A stretch of DNA of 64,000 bases from JANPPS01 sp965246925. GTDB taxonomy: Bacteria; Pseudomonadota; Alphaproteobacteria; Acetobacterales; Acetobacteraceae. Made by a program: the position numbers and the translations under genes. This document shows positions 42,581 to 51,964 of this stretch, piece by piece. The DNA lies in NCBI GenBank assembly GCA_965246925.1, contig OZ251994.1:3224001-3288000 (forward strand). Direction: 5' to 3'. Within the stretch, counting starts at the first letter, position 1. The number at the start of each line of letters is the position of its first letter. The notes under the pieces were generated by a model. It did no database searches. It saw only the letters and a program-made list of their open reading frames with translations, and was not told the DNA's origin.

Positions 42581-43894
42581 ATGCTCGCCGACAAAGATAG
42601 AATCTTCACGAACCTTTACGGTCTGCATGATCCTGGCCTTACCGCGGCCCGTGCGCGCGGGGATTGGGATGGCACGGCCGCGATCATCGCCCGGGGGCGG
42701 GATTCAATCATCGATGAGATGAAAGCGTCCGGCCTCCGCGGGCGGGGCGGTGCCGGGTTTCCGACTGGAATGAAATGGTCGTTCATGCCCAAGCAGGCGT
42801 CTCCCGACGGCCGCCCCAGCTACCTGGTCGTGAACGCCGACGAGAGCGAACCAGGCACATGCAAGGACCGCGATATCTTGCGGCATGACCCGCACAAGCT
42901 CATCGAAGGCTGTCTCATCGCCTCGTTCGCGATGGGTGCGGCGGCATGTTACATTTACGTCAGAGGTGAATACTTCAACGAGGCCCGCGCTCTTCAGGCT
43001 GCGGTGGATGAAGCCTATGCGGAAGGCTTGATTGGGAAGAATGCGGCCGGATCCGGATTTGGCTTCGACATCTACGTTCATCGCGGTGCCGGGGCTTACA
43101 TATGTGGCGAGGAAACGGCCCTCCTTGAAAGCCTAGAGGGCAAGAAGGGTATGCCGCGGCTGAAGCCTCCTTTCCCGGCGGCTGTGGGCCTTTATGGCTG
43201 CCCGACGACAGTGAACAATGTCGAAACGATCGCGGTCGTGCCTACCATCCTGCGCCGCGGCGGCGCTTGGTTCTCGGCATTGGGACGGCCCAAAAATTCT
43301 GGAACCAAGATCTTCTGTATCAGCGGACATGTGAACAAGCCCTGCAACGTCGAAGAGGAACTCGGCATCCCGCTTCGCGAGTTGATCGAGACGTATGCGG
43401 GCGGAGTACGGGGCGGCTGGGACAACTTGTTGGCCGTGGTGCCTGGCGGGTCCAGCGTTCCATTGCTGCCCAAGGGCATATGCGACACCGTCCTGATGGA
43501 CTTCGACAGCCTTCGCGATGTGAAGTCAGGCTTGGGAACGGCTGGTGTCATCGTCATGGACAAGTCCACCGACGTCGTTCGCGCCATCTACCGGTTCGCG
43601 CAATTCTACAAGCATGAGAGCTGCGGTCAGTGCACGCCGTGCCGTGAGGGCACTGGGTGGATGATGCGAGTGATGCGCCGGATGGTCGAAGGCCGGGCTG
43701 AGCCGAGTGAGATCGACACGCTGGAGCAAGTCACCCGGCAGATCGAGGGTCATACGATCTGCGCACTGGGCGACGCCGCAGCTTGGCCGATCCAAGGGCT
43801 GATCCGGCATTTCCGGCCTGTTATGGAAGAGCGGATTGCGGCTTACAAAGCGGCCCATAAAACCGTGCGGATGCTCCCGATGGCGGCGGAGTAA
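42581..43894 (+). CDS. nuoF: NADH-quinone oxidoreductase subunit F
   Basis: This 437-residue 51-kDa subunit binds NADH, FMN and cluster N3. The NADH site is in GLRGRGGAGFPTGMKWSF, the FMN site in NADESEPGTCKDRDI and YICGEETALLESLEG, and the [4Fe-4S] ligands in ESCGQCTPCREG with a further Cys in TICALGDAAAWP. Electrons enter Complex I here. The gene starts one base after the nuoE stop, and nuoG follows four bases after its own stop. Confidence 0.97.
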   Translation: MLADKDRIFTNLYGLHDPGLTAARARGDWDGTAAIIARGRDSIIDEMKASGLRGRGGAGFPTGMKWSFMPKQASPDGRPSYLVVNADESEPGTCKDRDILRHDPHKLIEGCLIASFAMGAAACYIYVRGEYFNEARALQAAVDEAYAEGLIGKNAAGSGFGFDIYVHRGAGAYICGEETALLESLEGKKGMPRLKPPFPAAVGLYGCPTTVNNVETIAVVPTILRRGGAWFSALGRPKNSGTKIFCISGHVNKPCNVEEELGIPLRELIETYAGGVRGGWDNLLAVVPGGSSVPLLPKGICDTVLMDFDSLRDVKSGLGTAGVIVMDKSTDVVRAIYRFAQFYKHESCGQCTPCREGTGWMMRVMRRMVEGRAEPSEIDTLEQVTRQIEGHTICALGDAAAWPIQGLIRHFRPVMEERIAAYKAAHKTVRMLPMAAE

Positions 43895-43898
43895 GTCT

Positions 43899-45941
43899 AT
43901 GGCTAAGCTTATAGTCGATGGAAACGAGGTCGAGGTCCCCAATGGCGCCTCGGTGCTACAGGCCTGCGAGGCGGCTGGGATAGAGATCCCCCGGTTCTGC
44001 TATCATGAGCGGCTATCGGTTGCGGGCAACTGCCGCATGTGCCTGGTCGAGGTCGAGAAAGCACCCAAGCCGATTGCGAGCTGCGCTTACCCCGTTGCCG
44101 AAAACATGGTCGTCAAGACGGATACACCAATGGTGCGGCAGGCGCGCCGTGGCGTGATGGAATTCCTGCTCATCAATCACCCTCTCGATTGCCCGATCTG
44201 TGACCAGGGCGGCGAATGCGATCTCCAGGATCAGGCATATTCCTATGGTATGGATCATTCCCGGTATGCGGAAAACAAACGGGCGGTCAAAGACAAGTAC
44301 CTCGGTCCTCTAGTAAAGACGTTCATGACCCGGTGTATCCATTGTACCAGGTGTATTCGGTTCAGCAGTGAAGTCGCTGGCGTGCCGGAGATGGGCGCCA
44401 CCTCGCGCGGTGAAAGTATGGAGGTGGGCACTTACATCGAGAAAGCTTTGACGACAGAGCTGTCGGGGAACCTGATCGATATCTGTCCGGTGGGAGCGTT
44501 GCTGAACAAGCCCTATAGTTTTGTGGCGAGGCCGTGGGAGTTGCGCAAGACCGACACGATCGACGTACACGACGCGCTGGGGACGAACATCCGGGTGGAT
44601 GCCAGGGGGTCTGAGGTGTTGCGTGTCCTACCTCGGACGAATGAGGACATCAATGAAGAGTGGCTCGCTGACAAGGGACGCTTCAGCCATGATGGCCTGA
44701 AACGCCGGCGGTTGGACCGTCCATGGGTCCGTAACGGCGCGGGGTTGCAGCCGGCAAGTTGGGATCAGGCTTTCGGTGCCATCGCCGCGGCCATGAAGGA
44801 CAAAGCCGGTGACCGTTTGGGCGCCATTGCCGGTGATCTTTGCGACGCCGAGAGCATGGTCGCGCTCAAAGACCTAATCAATGGGTTTGGCAGTGCAAAC
44901 CTAGACTGCCGGCAAGACGGGGCGGCGCTCGATGGGTCGCGCCGCGATTATTACATCTTCAACACGACCGTAGCTGGGATCGAGGACTCGGATGCGATTT
45001 TACTTATCGGTACTAACCCCCGGCGCGAGGCGCCGGTTCTCAATGCCAGAATACGCAAGCGGGTTGGTCAAGGCGGTTGTCTTGTCGGACTAATCGGCGC
45101 CAATGCAGACCTTACCTACGGGGTCGTGCATGTCGGTTCCGGGCCGGGGGCGTTTGACGCGTCCAGCGGCTTCATGGATGCATTCCGGTCAGCGAAGCGC
45201 CCAATGGTCGTGCTTGGGATGCAGGCTCTCAGTCGTCCCGACGGTCAAGCTGTTATGCGTGCCGCTTGGGATCTATTGAGTGCGGCCGGTGGGCTGCGTG
45301 AGGACTGGCATGGGTTCAATGTGCTGCACACCGCAGCAGCCCGGGTAGGAGCGATGGATCTGGGCTTCCTGCCGGGTCAGGGCAGCAAAGGCCTTGATCA
45401 AATGCTTCATGGCGGCGTTGACGTCCTATGGCTTCTCGGGGCGGATGAGTTCGATACGGCGGCAATCGGCCCGGATACGTTCGTCGTCTACCAGGGACAC
45501 CATGGAGATCGCGGCGCGGCCCGTGCCGACGTGATCTTGCCGGGCGCAGCGTACACGGAAAAGAACGGCACTTACGTCAATACCGAAGGCCGGATGCAGC
45601 GCGGCTTCGTAGCAAACCCACCGCCGGGCGAGGCTCGCGAAGACTGGAGCATCTTGCGCGCGTTCAGCGCATTCGTCGGCCGGCCGTTGCCGTATGATAG
45701 CTTGGCTGCAGTGAGGCATCGGCTCGTAAAGATAAGCCAGGTTTTTGCCTATGAGCAGCATCTGGGTTCCCGCGGATGCAATGACCAACGGGCGCCGGTA
45801 TCGCAGACCGGTTTGGATTCGGCCCCTTTCGGCCAGAGTACACCCGACTACTATCTGACGAACGCTATTGCTCGGGCAAGCCAGACGATGCAGGAATGTA
45901 GCCGGACATACTCTCACAACTTGCTTCAGGCGGCCGAGTAG
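43899..45941 (+). CDS. nuoG: NADH-quinone oxidoreductase subunit G
   Basis: This 680-residue 75-kDa subunit carries three Fe-S clusters in its N-terminal 230 residues. The [2Fe-2S] ligands are in CYHERLSVAGNCRMC. The His-and-Cys-ligated cluster is in HPLDCPICDQGGECDLQD. The third is in CIHCTRCIRF with a later Cys in DICPVGAL. The rest is a molybdopterin-oxidoreductase fold without cofactor. The start at 43899 gives normal length. Its TAG stop abuts the nuoH start codon directly, with no spacer. Confidence 0.97.
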   Translation: MAKLIVDGNEVEVPNGASVLQACEAAGIEIPRFCYHERLSVAGNCRMCLVEVEKAPKPIASCAYPVAENMVVKTDTPMVRQARRGVMEFLLINHPLDCPICDQGGECDLQDQAYSYGMDHSRYAENKRAVKDKYLGPLVKTFMTRCIHCTRCIRFSSEVAGVPEMGATSRGESMEVGTYIEKALTTELSGNLIDICPVGALLNKPYSFVARPWELRKTDTIDVHDALGTNIRVDARGSEVLRVLPRTNEDINEEWLADKGRFSHDGLKRRRLDRPWVRNGAGLQPASWDQAFGAIAAAMKDKAGDRLGAIAGDLCDAESMVALKDLINGFGSANLDCRQDGAALDGSRRDYYIFNTTVAGIEDSDAILLIGTNPRREAPVLNARIRKRVGQGGCLVGLIGANADLTYGVVHVGSGPGAFDASSGFMDAFRSAKRPMVVLGMQALSRPDGQAVMRAAWDLLSAAGGLREDWHGFNVLHTAAARVGAMDLGFLPGQGSKGLDQMLHGGVDVLWLLGADEFDTAAIGPDTFVVYQGHHGDRGAARADVILPGAAYTEKNGTYVNTEGRMQRGFVANPPPGEAREDWSILRAFSAFVGRPLPYDSLAAVRHRLVKISQVFAYEQHLGSRGCNDQRAPVSQTGLDSAPFGQSTPDYYLTNAIARASQTMQECSRTYSHNLLQAAE

Positions 45942-46964
45942 GTGACTAGTTTCTTAGCTACGCCTGCTGGTGTCTTGCTGCTGACTGTGGCACAGACATT
46001 GGCCATGCTGGTGCCGGTGCTCGTAAGCGTCGCTTATCTGACGCTGGCCGAGCGCAAGATCATGGCGGCCATGCAGATGCGCCAGGGGCCGAACGTGGTT
46101 GGCCCGTTCGGATTGCTGCAGCCGTTTGCGGACGCGCTGAAAATGTTGATGAAGGAGACCATCGTGCCGACGGGTGCGAGCCGGGTGCTGTTCCTGGTCG
46201 CTCCGTTGCTGACCATGACGCTTGCCATGATCGCTTGGGCAGTCATACCCGTAAACGACGGCTGGGCCATTGCTGACATCAACGTCGGAGTGCTGTATCT
46301 GTTCGCAATCAGTAGCCTCGGGGTTTATGGCATCGTCATTGCGGGATGGGCAAGTAACTCTAAGTATGCCTTCTTGGGAGCGTTGCGGTCTGCTGCTCAG
46401 ATGGTGAGCTATGAAGTCAGCATGGGATTTGTCATGGTGACAGTGCTACTATGCGCGGGCTCGCTTAATCTTACAGACATCGTTCGCGCCCAAGAGCATG
46501 TGTGGTTTTTCATTCCGCTCTTCCCCATGTTCATCGTATTCTTCATCTCGACGTTAGCCGAGACAAACCGGGCCCCGTTCGACCTTCCGGAGGGCGAGAG
46601 CGAGATTGTGGGTGGCTTTCACGTCGAGTATGGGGCGATGACGTTTGGGCTATTTTTCCTCGGCGAATACGCCAACATGATTCTGATGTCGGCTATGACG
46701 AGCATCCTGTTTCTGGGCGGCTGGCTTAGCCCCATCCCGTTTGTGCCGTTCACGTGGGTTCCCGGTCCAATCTGGTTTATTGCAAAGATATGCCTTGTGC
46801 TGTTCATGTTTGTTTGGGTGCGAGCGACGTTTCCCAGGTTCCGCTATGACCAGTTGATGCGGCTCGGTTGGAAGGTGTTTCTTCCGCTCTCCCTGGGCTG
46901 GTTGATCCTCACCGCAGGCGTGCTGCTCGGTATGGGCTGGCTTCCGAACTCGCATTCCATCTGA
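45942..46964 (+). CDS. nuoH: NADH-quinone oxidoreductase subunit H
   Basis: This 340-residue membrane subunit with about eight transmembrane helices links the quinone site to the proton channels. AERKIMAAMQMRQGPNVVG (first loop), AETNRAPFDLPEGESE (third loop, with the conserved Glu row) and FHVEYGAMTF are diagnostic. Translation starts at GTG 45942, immediately after the nuoG stop. The following gap of 53 bases before nuoI is one of the longest inside the operon. Confidence 0.97.
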   Translation: MTSFLATPAGVLLLTVAQTLAMLVPVLVSVAYLTLAERKIMAAMQMRQGPNVVGPFGLLQPFADALKMLMKETIVPTGASRVLFLVAPLLTMTLAMIAWAVIPVNDGWAIADINVGVLYLFAISSLGVYGIVIAGWASNSKYAFLGALRSAAQMVSYEVSMGFVMVTVLLCAGSLNLTDIVRAQEHVWFFIPLFPMFIVFFISTLAETNRAPFDLPEGESEIVGGFHVEYGAMTFGLFFLGEYANMILMSAMTSILFLGGWLSPIPFVPFTWVPGPIWFIAKICLVLFMFVWVRATFPRFRYDQLMRLGWKVFLPLSLGWLILTAGVLLGMGWLPNSHSI

Positions 46965-47017
46965 TTGCTTTTGATGGCGGTGAGGCCTATGCCGCACTGC
47001 AAGGTAGGAACTTTACC

Positions 47018-47506
47018 ATGGCTTTCCTGGACCGCACCGCACGGAGCCTGTTGCTAGGTGAGTTGATCTCTGGCCTGTCATTGACGCTGAAATACTTCTT
47101 CCGGCCCAAGGCGACCATCAACTATCCGTTTGAAAAGGGCCCGATCTCGCCTCGGTTCAAGGGCGAGCATGCGCTTCGGCGTTATCCAAATGGCGAAGAG
47201 CGCTGCATCGCTTGCAAGCTATGCGAGGCGGTTTGCCCGGCGCTGGCTATAACAATCGAAGCGGAGCCCCGCGATGACGGCACCCGGCGGACAACACGCT
47301 ACGACATAGATATGACTAAGTGCATCTACTGCGGCCTTTGTGAAGAGAGCTGCCCCGTAGATGCAATCGTCGAAGGTCCGAATTTCGAGTTTGCGGTCGA
47401 AACGCGTGAGGAGCTATTATACAATAAGCAAAAACTACTCTCAAACGGAGACCGCTGGGAGAGTGAGTTGTCCAAGCGGCTAGAACTAGACGCGCCGTAT
47501 CGCTGA
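47018..47506 (+). CDS. nuoI: NADH-quinone oxidoreductase subunit I
   Basis: This 162-residue ferredoxin-like subunit binds clusters N6a and N6b. Two CxxCxxCxxxCP motifs are seen: CIACKLCEAVCP and CIYCGLCEESCP. The N-terminal amphipathic helix (LLLGELISGLSLTLKYFF) anchors it to the membrane arm. The start at 47018 is supported by AGGA and by family length; the frame is open earlier but that part is shadow. It overlaps nuoJ by one base (TGATG). Confidence 0.97.
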   Translation: MAFLDRTARSLLLGELISGLSLTLKYFFRPKATINYPFEKGPISPRFKGEHALRRYPNGEERCIACKLCEAVCPALAITIEAEPRDDGTRRTTRYDIDMTKCIYCGLCEESCPVDAIVEGPNFEFAVETREELLYNKQKLLSNGDRWESELSKRLELDAPYR

Positions 47507-48207
47507 TGCTAGTCACTTCGTCCTTCTACTTGTTTGCTGCCATCCTTATTGGCTGCGCGGTCGCGGTGATTACGTCGCGTAATCCCGTTCACTCCGTGTT
47601 ATTCCTCATTCTAGCGTTCTTCAATGCTGCTGCTTTATTCCTCATCGCAGGTGCCGAGTTCCTGGCCATGATTTTGGTCATCGTTTACGTTGGCGCCGTC
47701 GCAGTCTTGTTCCTGTTCGTCGTCATGATGCTGGACGTGAACTTCGGCCAGCTTCGAGAAGGTTATCAGAAATACGCTCCGGTCGGGGCCGCAGTTGGGG
47801 CCGTGTTGTTTGCCGAACTGATCCTTGTTTTGGGCGCCTGGCGGTTTGCACCTGAAGCGGCCAGCACGCTGCGGCTCAGCAGCACTCCGGGGTCGGTCGA
47901 TAACACGACCGCGCTCGGCCGTCTGATCTACACGGACTACATTCTGTTGTTCCAAACAGCCGGACTTATCCTGATGGTGGCGATGATCGGGGCCATCGTG
48001 CTGACGCATCGCGACAAGACGACCACCAAGCGGCAGAACATCGCCCGGCAAAACGCCCGCACGACCGTGGACACGCTTGAAGTCATGCAAGTCATATCCC
48101 GGGCCGGATCTGGGGAGTTTCTCCGGCCCAAACCCGAGCCAGTCCTCACGGAACCGAATGCGCGGCGTGCAGATCCGCTCGGCGGCAGCGCTGGAGAGCA
48201 CGCATGA
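47506..48207 (+). CDS. nuoJ: NADH-quinone oxidoreductase subunit J
   Basis: This 233-residue membrane subunit has five transmembrane helices in its first 175 residues, including the conserved AEFLAMILVIVYVGAVAVLFLFVVMML. The last 60 residues form a basic, soluble tail (TTKRQNIARQNARTTV and on) longer than in E. coli, as often seen in alphaproteobacteria. It overlaps nuoI by one base and nuoK by ATGA. Confidence 0.96.
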   Translation: MLVTSSFYLFAAILIGCAVAVITSRNPVHSVLFLILAFFNAAALFLIAGAEFLAMILVIVYVGAVAVLFLFVVMMLDVNFGQLREGYQKYAPVGAAVGAVLFAELILVLGAWRFAPEAASTLRLSSTPGSVDNTTALGRLIYTDYILLFQTAGLILMVAMIGAIVLTHRDKTTTKRQNIARQNARTTVDTLEVMQVISRAGSGEFLRPKPEPVLTEPNARRADPLGGSAGEHA

Positions 48208-48509
48208 TCGGCGTCGGGCATTATCTTGTGGTAGCAGCCATCTTGCTGGTGATCGGAATCTTTGGCATCTTTCTCAATCGCAAAAACGTCATTGTCATCA
48301 TGATGTCGGTCGAACTGATGCTCTTAGCCGCAAACTTGAATCTCGTTGCGTTCAGTTCTGCGCTGGATGACCTGGCCGGCCAGGTCTTTGCGATGTTTGT
48401 GCTGACGGTGGCTGCGGCGGAAGCTGCTATCGGCCTCGCGATCGTAGTCGTTTATTATCGCAACCGGGGCTCGATCCAGGTCGAAGACGTCAACCTGATG
48501 AAGGGCTGA
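48204..48509 (+). CDS. nuoK: NADH-quinone oxidoreductase subunit K
   Basis: This 101-residue membrane subunit has three transmembrane helices. The functional Glu residues are in VELMLLAANLN and AAAEAAIGLAIVV. It resembles MrpC/MnhC antiporter subunits and forms part of the proton path with NuoJ. Three bases separate it from nuoL. Confidence 0.97.
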   Translation: MIGVGHYLVVAAILLVIGIFGIFLNRKNVIVIMMSVELMLLAANLNLVAFSSALDDLAGQVFAMFVLTVAAAEAAIGLAIVVVYYRNRGSIQVEDVNLMKG

Positions 48510-48512
48510 GCG

Positions 48513-50441
48513 ATGCTCTACGCCATAGCCGTTTTCGCTCCGCTTGCCGGGTCCGTCGTTGCTGGGATGTTCGGGCGTCAACTCGGCGACCGTGCGGGGC
48601 AGGCCGTGACTATCGTTTGCATGGTCATTGCAGCTATCGCCGGGTCTGCAAGTTTTCTGCCGTTCCTTCAAGAAGAAACAATTCCCGGAACAGTGTCGCT
48701 TGGCACATGGCTGGACGTGGGCGGTTTTCACGTCGATTGGGCGCTGCGATATGACACGCTTTCGGCCATGATGGTGGCGATGGTGACGTTCATCGCCACG
48801 CTCATTCATATCTATAGCATCGGCTATATGAGCCACGACGCCACCGTCACGCGGTTCTTCAGTTATTTGAGCCTTTTTACATTCGCCATGCTGATGCTAG
48901 TCACGGCCGACAATCTGGTTCAGCTTTTTTTCGGCTGGGAAGGCGTCGGTCTCGCGAGCTACCTATTGATCGGCTACTGGTATGACCGGCCGAGCGCGTG
49001 CAAAGCAGCGATGAAGGCATTCGTCGTCAACCGGGTGGGTGACTTATTCTTCGCGGTTGGAATCGCACTTGTGTTCTTTGTGTTCGGCTCGGTCGAGTTT
49101 TCGGACATCTTCGCGCATGTGCATGATCACTTGACAGATAGCTACCATGTGCTGGGCGGAACATGGCGCGCGTATGAGGTTATTGGTATTCTGCTCTTCT
49201 TAGGAGCTGCTGGTAAATCTGCCCAGTTGGGCCTGCATGTTTGGTTGCCGGACGCAATGGAGGGGCCTACTCCAGTTTCTGCACTCATTCACGCTGCCAC
49301 GATGGTCACGGCGGGCGTATTTCTTATGGCGCGTATGTCGCCGATACTCGAGTTTGCGCCTGGCGCACTCGGCTTCATTGCTTTCATGGGAGCGTCCACT
49401 TGCCTGTTTGCGGCCACCATTGGCTGTGTGCAGAACGACATCAAACGTATAATCGCCTATTCTACTTGCTCCCAGCTTGGTTACATGTTCCTTGCGGCTG
49501 GCGTGGGCGCGTATCAGGCGTCTGTGTTTCATCTGTTTACGCATGCCTTCTTCAAAGCCTTGCTATTCCTCGGCGCGGGGTCGGTCATACACGCCATGTC
49601 AGACGAGCAGGATATTCGGCGAATGGGAGGCATCTGGCGGCAGATCCCTTGGACTTACACCCTCATGTGGGTCGGCAGCCTGGCGCTTGCGGGCATCCCA
49701 TTCTTTGCAGGCTACTACTCTAAGGATGCTATTCTGGAGGCCGCGTGGGCCCGGCATAGCGGCATGGGACTTTATGGGTTTCTGTGTGGAACCGCGGCCG
49801 CTTTCCTCACGGCTTTTTACTCGTGGCGTTTGCTTATCTTGACCTTCCACGGTCCGGCCCGGGCGAGCCGGGAGGTGATGGAGCATGTGCATGAGAGCCC
49901 GGCGGTGATGGTTGGCCCATTGTTGGTGCTAGCATTTGGTGCACTCACCGCGGGAGTCGTGTTCGAGCGCAGCTTCATCGGGGAGGGCTGGCACGATTTC
50001 TGGCAGGGTGCGATCGTCAATGGGCCGGACAACAACGTGCTTCACGACATGCATCACGTGCCTATGCTGATCAGCCTGCTTCCAACATTGGTGGGCTTAC
50101 TAGGGATCGGGCTGGCCTACTTCATGTATGTCGCGCAACCGGGTTTGCCGGCACGGTTGGCTGCAGCCATGCCGGGGCTTTACCGGTTCGTGCTCCACAA
50201 ATGGTATTTCGATGAAATGTATGACGCGCTGTTCGTCCGTCCTTTCGGCCGCTTGGCCCGCTTGTTGTGGACGGTGGGCGACACCCGCCTGATCGACGGC
50301 ATGCCCAATGGAATAGCTGGGTTGGCGGCCGGAGGCTCGGCGCAAATCGTCCGTATGCAGACGGGCTCGATCGCAGTTTATGCCTTTACGATGTTGATCG
50401 GGCTTGTCGTCTTGATCAGCGTCTTCCTGCTGTTCCGGTGA
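48513..50441 (+). CDS. nuoL: NADH-quinone oxidoreductase subunit L
   Basis: This 642-residue antiporter-like subunit at the far end of the membrane arm has about 16 transmembrane helices and a long lateral helix near the C-terminus. FFGWEGVGLASYLLIGYWY and AGKSAQLGLHVWLPDAMEGPTPVSALIHAATMVTAGVFL contain the channel Glu and Lys residues. Length is slightly above the E. coli protein. It begins right after nuoK, and nuoM starts two bases after its stop. Confidence 0.97.
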   Translation: MLYAIAVFAPLAGSVVAGMFGRQLGDRAGQAVTIVCMVIAAIAGSASFLPFLQEETIPGTVSLGTWLDVGGFHVDWALRYDTLSAMMVAMVTFIATLIHIYSIGYMSHDATVTRFFSYLSLFTFAMLMLVTADNLVQLFFGWEGVGLASYLLIGYWYDRPSACKAAMKAFVVNRVGDLFFAVGIALVFFVFGSVEFSDIFAHVHDHLTDSYHVLGGTWRAYEVIGILLFLGAAGKSAQLGLHVWLPDAMEGPTPVSALIHAATMVTAGVFLMARMSPILEFAPGALGFIAFMGASTCLFAATIGCVQNDIKRIIAYSTCSQLGYMFLAAGVGAYQASVFHLFTHAFFKALLFLGAGSVIHAMSDEQDIRRMGGIWRQIPWTYTLMWVGSLALAGIPFFAGYYSKDAILEAAWARHSGMGLYGFLCGTAAAFLTAFYSWRLLILTFHGPARASREVMEHVHESPAVMVGPLLVLAFGALTAGVVFERSFIGEGWHDFWQGAIVNGPDNNVLHDMHHVPMLISLLPTLVGLLGIGLAYFMYVAQPGLPARLAAAMPGLYRFVLHKWYFDEMYDALFVRPFGRLARLLWTVGDTRLIDGMPNGIAGLAAGGSAQIVRMQTGSIAVYAFTMLIGLVVLISVFLLFR

Positions 50442-50443
50442 CG

Positions 50444-51964
50444 ATGATGAACGAAGCCGGTTTCCCGATCCTTTCGTTACTGACGTGGCTGCCCTTACTG
50501 GGCGGGGCCTTTATTTTGACTATTCGCGGCGAAGAGGCTGTCGTCGCTCAAAATGCCAGGTGGGCGGCGCTTTGGACCAGCCTGATCGTTTTTCTGATCT
50601 CGCTCGTACTATGGGCGAAGTTCGATGTGAACGAGCCCGGTTACCAGTTCATGGAGAGCAGCGCCTGGTTGCCCGAGTTTAGGGTGGGATACCGTATGGG
50701 CGTGGATGGAATTTCCGTCTTGTTCATCCTGCTGAGCACAGCATTGACACCCTTGTGTATCCTCGCGAGCTGGGAAGCCATCACCTCCCGCGTGCGAGAG
50801 TATATGCTCGCCTTCCTTGTGCTTGAGACCATGATGGTCGGCATGTTCGCGGCACAAGACTTCGTCGTGTTCTACATGTTTTTCGAGGGCGTCCTGATTC
50901 CCATGTTCCTCATCATTGGGGTTTGGGGCGGGGCACGCAGGGTCTATGCTAGCTTCAAGTTCTTCCTCTATACCCTTGCTGGTTCGATCCTGATGCTGTT
51001 GGCATTATTGGCAGTTTGGTATTATGCGGGCACAACTGACCTTGCTGTTTTGACGACGACGCAGTTTCCAGCCCGGATGCAGTTCTGGCTGTTCTTGGCG
51101 TTCCTGGCCTCGTTCTCGGTCAAGGTGCCGATGTGGCCTGTTCATACCTGGCTGCCGGATGCCCATGTCGAGGCGCCGACTGCCGGGTCGGTCATTTTGG
51201 CGGGTGTGTTGCTCAAGATGGGCGCGTATGGGTTCCTCCGCTTCTCCATTCCGATGCTGCCGCAAGCCTCCCAATACTTTGCACCGTTGATGCTAAGCCT
51301 GGGCGTAATAGCGGTCATCTATACATCCGCCGTCGCGTTCGCACAGACCGATATGAAGAAGCTGATCGCGTATTCATCGGTCGCGCATATGGGCGTGGTC
51401 GTCATCGGCATGTTCACCTTCAATATTCAAGGTATCGAGGGTGCACTGTTCCAGATGCTGTCGCATGGGATCGTGTCCGCGGCATTATTCCTTTGCGTGG
51501 GCGTCGTCTATGACCGGATCCATACTAGAGACATCGCACGCTACGGCGGACTTGCACCCCGGATGCCGGCTTACGCGCTCTTCTTCATGCTGTTCACCAT
51601 GGCGAGCGTCGGTCTGCCCGGTACGGCGGGATTCGTCGGTGAGTTCCTGGTGCTCGTCGGCGCATTCAAGGTGAGCTTCTGGCTGGCCCTGCTGGGTAGT
51701 TCGGGCATGATACTCGGCGCGGTCTATATGCTCTTCCTCTACCGCCGGGTGATTTTTGGTGTGATCACCCGAGATGAGCTCCGCAACATTCTGGACCTGT
51801 CGCCCCGCGAGATCGCGATTTTCGTGCCATTGATCGCGCTCACGCTGTGGATGGGCGTCTATCCGTCCAGCTTCACCCAGTTTTTCGACGCTTCGGTTCA
51901 CGCTATGGTCGAGGGGCATACGGCCGCGCTGTCGCAGTCGCGCCTTGCAGGACTGACACCATGA
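50444..51964 (+). CDS. nuoM: NADH-quinone oxidoreductase subunit M
   Basis: This 506-residue antiporter-like subunit has about 14 transmembrane helices. FFEGVLIPMFLIIGVWGG (with the key Glu) and SVKVPMWPVHTWLPDAHVEAPTAGSVILAGVLLKMGAYG (with the channel Lys) are diagnostic. Two ATG codons lie side by side at 50444 and 50447; the first is used here. It overlaps nuoN by ATGA. Confidence 0.97.
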   Translation: MMNEAGFPILSLLTWLPLLGGAFILTIRGEEAVVAQNARWAALWTSLIVFLISLVLWAKFDVNEPGYQFMESSAWLPEFRVGYRMGVDGISVLFILLSTALTPLCILASWEAITSRVREYMLAFLVLETMMVGMFAAQDFVVFYMFFEGVLIPMFLIIGVWGGARRVYASFKFFLYTLAGSILMLLALLAVWYYAGTTDLAVLTTTQFPARMQFWLFLAFLASFSVKVPMWPVHTWLPDAHVEAPTAGSVILAGVLLKMGAYGFLRFSIPMLPQASQYFAPLMLSLGVIAVIYTSAVAFAQTDMKKLIAYSSVAHMGVVVIGMFTFNIQGIEGALFQMLSHGIVSAALFLCVGVVYDRIHTRDIARYGGLAPRMPAYALFFMLFTMASVGLPGTAGFVGEFLVLVGAFKVSFWLALLGSSGMILGAVYMLFLYRRVIFGVITRDELRNILDLSPREIAIFVPLIALTLWMGVYPSSFTQFFDASVHAMVEGHTAALSQSRLAGLTP